This document shows positions 9,936 to 18,470 of a DNA stretch of 64,000 nt, in pieces. Source of the stretch: Aquiflexum gelatinilyticum (lineage in GTDB: Bacteria; Bacteroidota; Bacteroidia; Cytophagales; Cyclobacteriaceae); assembly GCF_024741135.1 (NCBI RefSeq), contig NZ_JANSUY010000015.1, positions 1 through 64,000 of the forward strand, in the 5' to 3' direction. How positions within the stretch are numbered: position 1 is the stretch's first letter; the number at the start of each line of letters is the position of its first letter. Below the pieces are notes generated by a model that was not told where the DNA came from, ran no database searches, and saw nothing but the letters and a program-made list of their open reading frames with translations. The position numbers were made by a program, and so were the translations under genes.

Positions 9936-10857
9936 ATGACTATATTTGAATTCATGCTGTATCCTTTGCTGAGTCTAAATATGGGATCTAAATCAAAGAA
10001 AACAGTGAAAATTAAGTTATGATGTGTAAAACTTTAGATTCATAAAACTAAACTATATTGTTTTAATAACAAAAACTCTTTAAATGCAGAAAATGCAAAA
10101 TGAGAAGATCACTTAAAAGCGGAACTGTGGGGTAAAAAAAAATTTCTCTCCATACAAGCCTTTCGGCGTTTAGATTTATGACAGCTACTCAAAAAAGACT
10201 TTCTTTTCTCGAATTCAAAAGGCAGATTGGACTTTAGAGAGTTGAAACCGCTTTCAGGCTTATGAATAAAGTCAAGGCCATGAAGAGCGAAACAGATTTT
10301 CAATACCAATAGATAGGCATAGTTGATTTTGATGACTTTTTTTGTGGAAAAGACGACAAAAAAACAGGTTAAAGATAATCTCAAAAGGGGAATTAGAAGC
10401 CGGAGGTAAATAAATATTTCGGTAGCCCTTGAATCCATTCCAAAGGGAAACCCTGATTTGTTTGAGAAAATCGAGGCATGCGGATATTTTAAAATGAAGG
10501 TTCTTGGAAAAATCTATCCAGAACATGTTAACAAATTCATAAAAAGAATTTAAGGGAAAAATAGTAATGTTCACAAACAAAAACACAGCATACTTGGATA
10601 TTTCGGATGTAGTGGACAGACAATATGTGGTGATATCTGATTAGGGAATTTGTAACGAATCCCTTAAATGGGTTCATAAAGGAATTAATAACCTTAAAAA
10701 GTAGCTTGAAGGAATCCAACTATATGACTACGAATAAGTATTTCCAAAATTAACTCAACTAATTCGTGTATATTCTTTAAAAAGAATATTCCGTTGAAAG
10801 GTAATTGATATAATGGATATTTCGGATGTTAATCCTTTTGTCAAACGATGAGGATAG
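9936..10857 (+). pseudogene. Decayed IS1595-family transposase (full-length relic)
   Basis: Translated piecewise, this stretch aligns along its whole length with the intact transposase that follows. MTIFEFM corresponds to MNIFEFI at the start; KCRKCKMRRSLKSGTV matches the second zinc-ribbon knuckle; LEFKRQIGL matches the helix-turn-helix area; FTNKNTAYLDI matches the second catalytic Asp block; KWVHKGINNLKK matches the third block; and NPFVKR lies near the end. Many stops and frameshifts interrupt it, so it cannot be expressed as one protein. Its length is about the same as the intact gene, so it decayed by point changes and small indels and not by truncation. Confidence 0.85.
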
Positions 10858-10862
10858 ACAAA

Positions 10863-10906
10863 AAAAAAGGATAAATCTGAATTTGAAAAAAAGATTATCC
10901 TTTTTT
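10863..10906. terminator. Perfect 12-bp inverted repeat, probable bidirectional terminator
   Basis: AAAAAAGGATAA at 10863-10874 pairs exactly with TTATCCTTTTTT at 10895-10906, with A and T tracts on the outside, as in a bidirectional intrinsic terminator. It sits between the decayed and the intact transposase. It could instead be part of an element end, but no matching copy was found on the far side of the intact gene. Confidence 0.55.
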
Positions 10907-11047
10907 CAAAAAACAAAATTGTAAATTATATTCTTGTTTCATCACTCTTTGAAACCTTGCATTTAGAAAAATAATCTTTGTCATTTAGTGTCAATGACTT
11001 TCTGAGTTTATTTTATTGATGTTTCTTGGTTAAAAATACGCAAAGCC

Positions 11048-11974
11048 ATGAACATCTTTGAATTTATTAATCATTTTCCAAACGAGGAAAGTTGTGAGAT
11101 TTTCTTAAAAACCTATCGGGATAATACCGGCATCTATTGTAAGACGTGTAAATGTATCTCAAAACACTATTGGTTCAGTGGAAGGAAGTTTTTTGAGTGC
11201 AGCAAATGCAGAAGAAGATCTTCTCTTAAATCCGGTACAGTAATGGAGTCGAGTAATCTTTCTTTACACACCTGGTTTACCGCTTTTCTGTTGATGTCAG
11301 CTACCAAAAAAGGGTTTTCTTGTCTTGAATTTCAAAGGCAATTAGGTTTGAAAAGATATGAGACGGCTTTTAATCTCATGCACAAGATAAGATCAGTAAT
11401 GGGAAAAAGAGATGATTTGTATTTTCTTAAAGGTATAGTAGAATATGATGAAGCCTATGTTAGAAAAGCAACCCAGCATGAAGTCCAAAAACGTCTCAAA
11501 CGTGGCAAGGGAAGCCAAAATCATGCGATTGTAGCAGTGGCATCGGAATCCACTCCGCTTGAGGACCCTGATTCGGGCATTAAAAGCCGACATTGTGGAT
11601 TCTTTAAAATGAGAGTACTTCAGGATGTGACCAAAGAATCTGTAGAACAGTTTGTTGCAGAGACAGTGACTCCAAAATCGGTCCTTTTTACCGATAAAAA
11701 CAGTGCATATTACAACCTTGAAAGACTTGTAGAAGAACATGTTAAGGTTAAATCATCTCCGGATTCCACATCAGGAGATTTAAACTGGGTACATGTAGCA
11801 ATAAGTAACCTAAAAAAGAACCTATTAGGAATATATCATATGGTCAGTGAAAAGTATTTACAGAATTACCTAAATGAGTTTGTCTATAAACTGAACAGAA
11901 GATACTTTGGAGAAAAATTGTTCAACAGATTAATTGTAACTTCTATTTACCCGTATGTGCAACATTCCGAATAG
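11048..11974 (+). CDS. IS1595-family (ISXO2-like) transposase
   Basis: A 308-aa transposase. An N-terminal zinc ribbon has CKTC (about residues 34-37) and a second CSKC knuckle (about 54-57), followed by a helix-turn-helix region. The DDE-like catalytic part begins with VEYDEAYV (first Asp), then LFTDKNSAYYNL (second Asp) and WVHVAISNLKKNLLGIYHM, where Asn/Lys replace the usual Glu position, as known for some IS1595 subgroups. It appears complete. No clear terminal inverted repeats or target duplication could be identified, and only 41 bases separate its stop codon from the next gene, so element ends are uncertain. A decayed relative lies directly upstream. Confidence 0.85.
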   Translation: MNIFEFINHFPNEESCEIFLKTYRDNTGIYCKTCKCISKHYWFSGRKFFECSKCRRRSSLKSGTVMESSNLSLHTWFTAFLLMSATKKGFSCLEFQRQLGLKRYETAFNLMHKIRSVMGKRDDLYFLKGIVEYDEAYVRKATQHEVQKRLKRGKGSQNHAIVAVASESTPLEDPDSGIKSRHCGFFKMRVLQDVTKESVEQFVAETVTPKSVLFTDKNSAYYNLERLVEEHVKVKSSPDSTSGDLNWVHVAISNLKKNLLGIYHMVSEKYLQNYLNEFVYKLNRRYFGEKLFNRLIVTSIYPYVQHSE

Positions 11975-12015
11975 TCAGTTTTTATAAAAATTTAGTTAAT
12001 AAATTCCATTATTAT

Positions 12016-12915
12016 ATGAAAAAGAACATGAAAATTTTCAAATACTTTTTTCTTCTTCTAATCGTAAGTATAATTTCAGTTGAATTAATTTTACGGTGGT
12101 ATGGACTACATGATTTACCTACTTACAGGGAGGATGTTGACTATGAATACATACATCATCCCAATCAAAAAAGGATGGTTTACAGGAATTATTTCTTTAC
12201 CAATTCGTTTGGAATGAGAAGCGGTGATATTGACAATTCAAAAAGAAAAATACTACTTATAGGAGATAGTGTTATAAATGGAGGGAACAGAAATTCAAAT
12301 GAGCAATTAGCTTCGACAATCATTCAATCTAATTTAGGAGATTCAATCCAGGTACTTAATGTTTCTTCAGGAAGTTGGGGGCCAGATAATGGCATGCAAT
12401 TCATAAAAAAACATGGTGGTTTTGATGCTCAGTTAATATGTCTTGTATTTAATAGCCATGATGCAGGAGATGTCATGGATTTTAAACCTACGGTTAACAT
12501 AAATCCAGTTAAACCTGGGAAAAATGACAAATTTGCTTTGATGGCTTTTAGCAGGAGATTCTTACTCCCCAAAATAAAAACAGGATTAAACAACAATTAT
12601 GAAGAAAAAGAATATATTTTGAAGGAAACTTCAGAATTGAATCCCGGATGGAAGTTTTTTTTAGAATACTGTGTAGCAAAAAGAATTCCATTAATTGTTT
12701 ATCTGCATGCGGAGAGAAATGAATGGAAAAAAAGAAAATACAATGCAGAAGGAGAAAAAATTATTAATTTTTGTAAAGAAAACAACATTAAATTGGTCAA
12801 AGATATCGACGTTTTAAAAGAGGAGTACTTCTCCGATGGCATTCATTTAAACAAAGATGGGCAAAAAATGATTGCCGATATTTTAAGTCCTATAATTGAA
12901 AAAATAATAGATTAA
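12016..12915 (+). CDS. Membrane-anchored SGNH/GDSL-type hydrolase
   Basis: A 299-aa protein with an N-terminal membrane segment (about residues 8-27) and an SGNH hydrolase fold. Block I is ILLIGDSVINGG with candidate nucleophile Ser85; block II is the Gly in SSGSWGPDNG; block III is the Asn in VFNSHDAGD (about 146); block V is SDGIHLNKDG with Asp274 and His277. The catalytic part should face the periplasm. Family members are esterases or acyl-transfer enzymes. Next to exopolysaccharide genes, the most reasonable inference is addition or removal of acyl groups on the polymer. It starts 41 bases after the transposase stop, so its own promoter may have been disturbed or supplied by the element. 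Confidence 0.72.
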   Translation: MKKNMKIFKYFFLLLIVSIISVELILRWYGLHDLPTYREDVDYEYIHHPNQKRMVYRNYFFTNSFGMRSGDIDNSKRKILLIGDSVINGGNRNSNEQLASTIIQSNLGDSIQVLNVSSGSWGPDNGMQFIKKHGGFDAQLICLVFNSHDAGDVMDFKPTVNINPVKPGKNDKFALMAFSRRFLLPKIKTGLNNNYEEKEYILKETSELNPGWKFFLEYCVAKRIPLIVYLHAERNEWKKRKYNAEGEKIINFCKENNIKLVKDIDVLKEEYFSDGIHLNKDGQKMIADILSPIIEKIID

Positions 12916-13363
12916 AGTATAATACCGCTAAACTAGTATGTAAATAGCTGATAATTATTGTGTTAATGATCAAATAAAGCTTCAATAAGAAGGGAGTATC
13001 GAAATCCTAAAAACCTTAATTGGTAATGAATTCAAGTTTAATATAAGCTAGGAAAAATTTATCATCGAAAGTAGGACTTCGGTGAAAGATTTTTAATTTT
13101 AACGACATTAAATCTACACAAATTTCTTCTTATCTATTCCCTTTTTATGCCTTTCAAGTCTTACTCCATTTTGGATTAATAAAACCAAAATTTAAGGCTT
13201 TAAACAAATGAAAAAATGTACTTTTACGCTACAAATAAATATTATTTATGTAGTTTAAAATTAAGCTATTATTCAAGATTGCTTCCTTCTCATAATTCAT
13301 CAGAAAATATTGGAGTTTTAAGTTAAATTTTAGATCAAATTTATAATTGTCAATAATCTACTT
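12916..13363. other. AT-rich gap before the first GT4 gene
   Basis: About 450 bases with no plausible ORF. It probably holds the promoter of the + strand glycosyltransferase, but no confident -33/-7 pair was found. Confidence 0.4.
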
Positions 13364-14473
13364 ATGTCAAAAATATTATTTTCTCAATTTCATAATGTTG
13401 AATTGATTGTTGAAAAGGGAAACCCTCTTGGTGGTGCTGCAGTTCAGAGTCTTGTTTGGATGCAAGCTTTCCATGAACTCGGCTACGAAGTCAGCCAAAT
13501 GAAATTTGAAAATGACAATCGCCCCGTCAAAGAAAAATTTGATTGGGTAAATTTGGTTCCCGTGTATAATCCGGCTAAAAAAAGAATCCGGTCATGGTAT
13601 ACATATAAGTTGCCTAGGTATTTTGAGGTATTGAAGAAAGAAAGACCCCAATATGTTTACTCATCCATTCCAAAATGGTATTTTTTTTATATCAATATTT
13701 TTTGCAAAATATTTAAAATAAAACATATAATTAGATTGCCAAGTGATGAAATGGTGGACAATCGAATTTACCTAACAGAGAGTAAAATCGATGCCTTCTT
13801 CATAAAACTTAGCTATTATACTGCAGATCTTATTCTAGCGCAGAACGAATACCAGTACCAGCAAATCAAAAAAGTTTTTCCGAAAAAACAAATTTTAAAG
13901 GTCTACAACCCAATTGTTGTCAAGCAAGAATTTCTAAGAAAAAAGAAAGCCAGGCAAGGATACTTTGCTTGGATGGCAAACTTCCGCCATAGAAAAAATT
14001 TGGCTTTGCTATTTGAAATTGCTCAGACACTTCCAATGGAGCAATTCAAGATCGCGGGAGTGCCCCTCAGTCCTTTGGATGAAGAAACCGCTACCAGCAT
14101 CGTTGCACTCAAGAAACTTAACAATGTCGAGTTCATGGGTGGGATTGCCCGTGAAGAAATTCTACCATTTTTGTCCAAAGCAAAATACCTTTTGAATACT
14201 TCCCGCTACGAAGGATTTAGCAATACTTTTCTCGAGTCAATGTGTACAGGTACACCTGTTTTGACCACGGACACTGCTAATCCAGACAACCTGATTCTTG
14301 ACCAGGAACTTGGATTTGTTTATAAGAATGCAAGTCAGCTGGCAAATAAAATCAAGGAAATATCAGAACTGGACTACCTAAAATGGTCAGCGAATTGTAT
14401 CAAATATGTGAATTTGAACCATGACCATATATACCTTGGAAGAATACTCAAAAATAAGTTGGAACAACTATGA
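13364..14473 (+). CDS. GT4-family glycosyltransferase 1
   Basis: A 369-aa cytoplasmic GT-B glycosyltransferase of family GT4. The N-terminal half starts FSQFHNVELIVEKGNPLGG, a motif shared with the three neighbours. The C-terminal half has YFAWMANFRHRKNL (start of the donor-binding domain), FKIAGVPLSPLD, and the EX7E motif in YEGFSNTFLESMCTGTP. It should transfer a sugar from a nucleotide donor to a lipid-linked exopolysaccharide intermediate. Donor and linkage cannot be read from sequence. It is convergent with the next paralog (28 bases between stop codons), the only one of the four on the + strand. Confidence 0.85.
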   Translation: MSKILFSQFHNVELIVEKGNPLGGAAVQSLVWMQAFHELGYEVSQMKFENDNRPVKEKFDWVNLVPVYNPAKKRIRSWYTYKLPRYFEVLKKERPQYVYSSIPKWYFFYINIFCKIFKIKHIIRLPSDEMVDNRIYLTESKIDAFFIKLSYYTADLILAQNEYQYQQIKKVFPKKQILKVYNPIVVKQEFLRKKKARQGYFAWMANFRHRKNLALLFEIAQTLPMEQFKIAGVPLSPLDEETATSIVALKKLNNVEFMGGIAREEILPFLSKAKYLLNTSRYEGFSNTFLESMCTGTPVLTTDTANPDNLILDQELGFVYKNASQLANKIKEISELDYLKWSANCIKYVNLNHDHIYLGRILKNKLEQL

Positions 14474-14501
14474 AAAATGAATTAGATTACTGTGATCCTT
14501 T

Positions 14502-15608
14502 TTAATTTAAATATGATAGCAACATTCTTCCCAAAGCGAGATGGTCATGATTCTTTTTTACAAAATCAATACAGTTATGGGACTTTCTAAGGTAAGATGC
14601 CAGGTCAAAATCTCCAAAAACCCTTTTAAGATCTTCAGCACTTTGATATATAATCCCTAATTCATAATCTGTAATGATACCATCCGGATTCACACTGCTT
14701 GTAGAAATTATAGGAGTACCTACTACCATACTTTCCAAGAAAGTATTACTAAATCCCTCATACCTCGAAGTACTAAGTAGGAACTTTGCATGATTTAGAA
14801 ACTCCAAAACCTCATCTCGCTTGACTACCCCCACAAACTGAACATTACTAAGGGCAGATAATTTATCCAAAAATTCTTCAGTCTCTGCATCTAAAGGGTT
14901 TAACGGTTGACCTGCAACTTTGAAAGTTTCTGAGGGAAAGGCTGTTGCTACTTCGAATAGCAGCCTGAGATTTTTCTGATGGCGAAAATTGGCTAACCAA
15001 GCGATATATCCCTCCATTCTCTTCTTCGGTTTCAAAAAACGTTGATCCAATTCAATCGGATTGAATAGTTTCTCGACGCGGGTATTTGGGAAATTCCTTT
15101 TCAAAGTTTCAAATTGAAATTTATTTTGAGCAATAACCAAATCTGCAAGCTTGTAGGACAAATCGCGCATCCAGTTTTGATGTCTCGGAACCTGAGGCAT
15201 TAAAGTAGAATCTACATCAGGGTCATTTGCAACCCTAATAATATGCTTTATTCCAAGCAACTTACAAATAATCGCAATAAAAAAAACGTGCCATGTTGGA
15301 ATTGAAGAATATATAATATCAGGTTTCTGATCCCTAAAAACCTGAAAAATTTTTGGGAACCTATATGTAAACCAAACAAGTTTTTTTTTGTATGCCAGAG
15401 AATCATAAATTGGAGTCAATTTGACCCAAGAGTATTCCACTAACTGTTTTCGAAGATCATCAGAAAACTTCGCCAAAAGTATTTCCTGACCCAATTCGTT
15501 TAAAGACTTCATCCAAACCATAGTTTCGACTACTGAACCTCCTCTTGGTTCTCCTCCCTCCACTACTAATTCGACGTTTTGTGTCTGTGTAAAAAAAATT
15601 CTTGCCAT
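14502..15608 (-). CDS. GT4-family glycosyltransferase 2
   Basis: A 368-aa GT4 glycosyltransferase, paralog of its neighbours. It starts FFTQTQNVELVVEGGEPRGG, has YIAWLANFRHQKNL at the beginning of the second Rossmann domain, FKVAGQPLNPLD, and an EX7E motif in YEGFSNTFLESMVVGTP. It is the last gene of the leftward exopolysaccharide series, 75 bases after the next paralog. Its role is inferred to be one sugar addition in repeat-unit assembly at the cytoplasmic face of the membrane. Confidence 0.85.
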   Translation of the reverse strand: MARIFFTQTQNVELVVEGGEPRGGSVVETMVWMKSLNELGQEILLAKFSDDLRKQLVEYSWVKLTPIYDSLAYKKKLVWFTYRFPKIFQVFRDQKPDIIYSSIPTWHVFFIAIICKLLGIKHIIRVANDPDVDSTLMPQVPRHQNWMRDLSYKLADLVIAQNKFQFETLKRNFPNTRVEKLFNPIELDQRFLKPKKRMEGYIAWLANFRHQKNLRLLFEVATAFPSETFKVAGQPLNPLDAETEEFLDKLSALSNVQFVGVVKRDEVLEFLNHAKFLLSTSRYEGFSNTFLESMVVGTPIISTSSVNPDGIITDYELGIIYQSAEDLKRVFGDFDLASYLRKSHNCIDFVKKNHDHLALGRMLLSYLN

Positions 15609-15683
15609 TGATTATCCGTATTTTGTTAGAAAAAAAATTAAATTATTTTTTAGATCAAATCTGACATTAAAATTGACAAAAAC

Positions 15684-16799
15684 TTAATTATTATTTTCTA
15701 AAATAGAAATAAAGTCCTTACCTATTTGAATATGCCCATGGTGCATATTTATATATTCGCAACAATTGTTGGACATTCTACCGTAAACATTTTCATCGAC
15801 GGATTTAATCTGTTTCCTGAGGTCCTCTGCGGTTGAATATACAAGTCCCAACTCGTATGTATCAATTATTCCATCAGGATTCACCGAATTCGAAGTCAGT
15901 ATTGGAGTACCTGTCGCCATAGCCTCTAGAAATGTATTGCTAAATCCTTCATATCTTGAGGTGTTGAGAAGGAATATCGATTTGGAGAAAAAATCAAGAA
16001 TTGATTCTCTCCCAATCGTACCAACGAACTCCACATTCTCCATCTCCCTAAGTTTATTCAGGTATGTTGATGTTTCATCATCCAACGGAAGGAGTGGAGC
16101 GCCAGCTATCTTGAACCGATACTCCTTGAATTCTTCAGCCAATTCATGCAGGAGCTTTAGGTTTTTTTGGAACCTAAAATTAGCCACCCACGCCACATAT
16201 CCATTCATGGCCTTCTTTGGTACCAAATATTGCGCATCAATAACGAAGGGATTGTAAAGTAGGTGAATTCTTTTTCCCGGAAACATCTCAGTCAACCTAC
16301 TAAATTGATATTTATTTTGGGGAAATATAAATTCAGCCAAACCAAATGCCCTGTAAATCAAGAATCTTCTTCCAGGTGTATGGGTAATTAGTATCCGTTT
16401 ATCCAACATGTTATCATTTGCAATGCGCAAAATTAACTTTACACCAAGCATTTTACACATAATCGCTGTAAAAAAAGATGACCAAGTGGGAATGGATTCA
16501 TATACGAAGTCAGGATTGGCATTTTTCAGGTGCTGAAAGTATCGCGGAAAACGATAAGAAACCCACCTTAACCATTTGATGCCTTTGTTAGGGTCATAGC
16601 TTGGTTGGAATGTAATCCAATCAAAACCAGGTTTCAGAGCACGCTCATCCCCTAAATTGCGAGATTGAATGACACTATACCCCAACTCATGCAAAGCCTT
16701 CATCCAAACAAAGGTTTCAACAACAGCCCCTCCCAAGGGATTCCCCCCCACTACCATTAATTCTACATTGTCGGTCTGGGTAAAAAGTATACTTTTCAT
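15684..16799 (-). CDS. GT4-family glycosyltransferase 3
   Basis: A 371-aa GT4 glycosyltransferase. Shared N-terminal block LFTQTDNVELMVVGGNPLGG; donor-domain block YVAWVANFRFQKNL; FKIAGAPLLPLD; EX7E in YEGFSNTFLEAMATGTP. The conserved Asn-Pro-Asp-Gly-Ile after the EX7E loop is also present in paralog 2. No membrane segment is evident beyond interface-type hydrophobic stretches, so it is likely peripheral on the inner membrane. Confidence 0.85.
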   Translation of the reverse strand: MKSILFTQTDNVELMVVGGNPLGGAVVETFVWMKALHELGYSVIQSRNLGDERALKPGFDWITFQPSYDPNKGIKWLRWVSYRFPRYFQHLKNANPDFVYESIPTWSSFFTAIMCKMLGVKLILRIANDNMLDKRILITHTPGRRFLIYRAFGLAEFIFPQNKYQFSRLTEMFPGKRIHLLYNPFVIDAQYLVPKKAMNGYVAWVANFRFQKNLKLLHELAEEFKEYRFKIAGAPLLPLDDETSTYLNKLREMENVEFVGTIGRESILDFFSKSIFLLNTSRYEGFSNTFLEAMATGTPILTSNSVNPDGIIDTYELGLVYSTAEDLRKQIKSVDENVYGRMSNNCCEYINMHHGHIQIGKDFISILENNN

Positions 16800-17127
16800 A
16801 AACAGTAATTATTCTTAACCTTTAAAGAAAAGGACATTGTTAGTTCGATAATTTGGTAAAAGCAAAAAAACCTTATTTTGTGCCAATGAAGGGTGACATG
16901 TCTTTTAAGAATTTCAAATTTTATGAGTTTTTTTAAAAAAAGCAAGCTATTAAGTATATATATCCTGAATCATATCCAAAAATTCCCTAAAGAAGAAATG
17001 TAACACAGCACTTAAGTTGAAATGAATGAAGCTAATAGCTATTAAAGGAACAAAACTTTGTTGTGTTCTAAATCTGCTGATCCATAAAAACTTCAAGAAA
17101 TCGCCTTCAAAATAAATTATTACAAAA
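16800..17127. other. Intergenic region between GT4 genes 3 and 4
   Basis: About 330 AT-rich bases without an ORF. No remnant of another glycosyltransferase was recognised, and no clear terminator was seen. Confidence 0.35.
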
Positions 17128-18240
17128 TTATTTCTCTGAAATTATGTCAATTAGCTTTTTACCCAAAGCAATATGATCATGTTTAGTACCAACATATTTC
17201 ACACAATTAACCGATTTTTGTAGGTAGGCAGATTCACTTAAATTCGCCAAATAAGCGGTTAAATCTTCCGCATTTGAATATATTACCCCTAGATCAAACT
17301 TACTAATAATCTCATCCGGGTTCACTTTGGGGGTTGTTAAAATAGGAGTTCCCGTTATCATTGCCTCAAGAAATGTGTTACTGAAGCCTTCAAACTTAGA
17401 AGTGTTGAGTAGAAACTTTGCTCCTCGGTAAAAAGATAAAATTTCAGATTGTTCTATTCTTCCTAAAAAATCGACGTTGCATAGAGTTTTTAACTTTTTT
17501 AAACTATCCTCAGTCTCAGGTTCCAAAGGAATTAAAGGCTGACCTGCAATCTTGAACCGATCGGAAGGAAGTTTGGACGCAATTTCATACAAAAGGGCCA
17601 TATTTTTAACATCCCGAAAATTTGCAACCCATGCGATATAGCCGCCCATTTTATCCTTAGGCTTGAAAAAAAATTTATCAATTACAATTGGGTTATAAAT
17701 TAAAACGACATTAGAAGACGGAATTCGTTTCTTAATTGATTTTTGCTGGAAAACATTTTGAACTGAAATAACATCGGCTGAAGATATACCTTTAAAAATC
17801 AAATCAATTTCAGCTTGGTTGATTCCATCCCTCCTACTTGTGATATTATCGCTCGCTATTCTAACAATATGCTTTATACCAAGAATCTTACATAATCTTC
17901 CATAATAATATGTTTCCCACGTTGGAATTGCTGTATACAGATAGTCAAAGCGATACCTCAGAAGCACGAAAAAAACAATGGGAAGTCGATACCAATACCA
18001 GTACCACTTTCTTCTAATGCGATCATCATAAGTTTTCACAATGTTGATCCATAACATATCATTTTTAAGTATTCGATTGTCGCTTGATTTTTGAAACTGG
18101 TAAACCTTAAATCCAAGTTCGTGTAGTGACTTCATCCACACAAAGGACTCTATCGCAGATCCTCCCAAAGGTATGCCCCCTTCCACAAAAAAATCAAGTG
18201 TTTGGTCTTGATAAAATAAAATTTTTCGTTTTTTTGTCAT
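17128..18240 (-). CDS. GT4-family glycosyltransferase 4
   Basis: A 370-aa GT4 glycosyltransferase and the most diverged of the four by eye. It begins FYQDQTLDFFVEGGIPLGG, lacking the NVEL found in the others, then YIAWVANFRDVKNM, FKIAGQPLIPLE and the EX7E motif in FEGFSNTFLEAMITGTP. It is the first glycosyltransferase downstream of the ABC exporter gene in the leftward series (230-base gap). Confidence 0.85.
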   Translation of the reverse strand: MTKKRKILFYQDQTLDFFVEGGIPLGGSAIESFVWMKSLHELGFKVYQFQKSSDNRILKNDMLWINIVKTYDDRIRRKWYWYWYRLPIVFFVLLRYRFDYLYTAIPTWETYYYGRLCKILGIKHIVRIASDNITSRRDGINQAEIDLIFKGISSADVISVQNVFQQKSIKKRIPSSNVVLIYNPIVIDKFFFKPKDKMGGYIAWVANFRDVKNMALLYEIASKLPSDRFKIAGQPLIPLEPETEDSLKKLKTLCNVDFLGRIEQSEILSFYRGAKFLLNTSKFEGFSNTFLEAMITGTPILTTPKVNPDEIISKFDLGVIYSNAEDLTAYLANLSESAYLQKSVNCVKYVGTKHDHIALGKKLIDIISEK

Positions 18241-18470
18241 ATTTATTACATATTCTTACAAACAAGCATTAACATCCCTGGCTTTTTAAAAGAAATAACA
18301 TTGAAAAAACGATTTTTATTCCCACAATTAAATCCCTTATTTATTTTTCGAAAAGTTATAATATCTTCACCTCTTATATTTTTTTGGATTCAACTGATGA
18401 TAGTATCTATAAACCTTCGTTCTTTTTTAACAGGTCACTCAAAAAAGACAAAAAAATCTTTTTCGGCTTA

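Noticed and set aside
10109-10719. Three overlapping minus-strand frames
   Set aside because: They are antisense to the transposase relic, which explains the sequence better.
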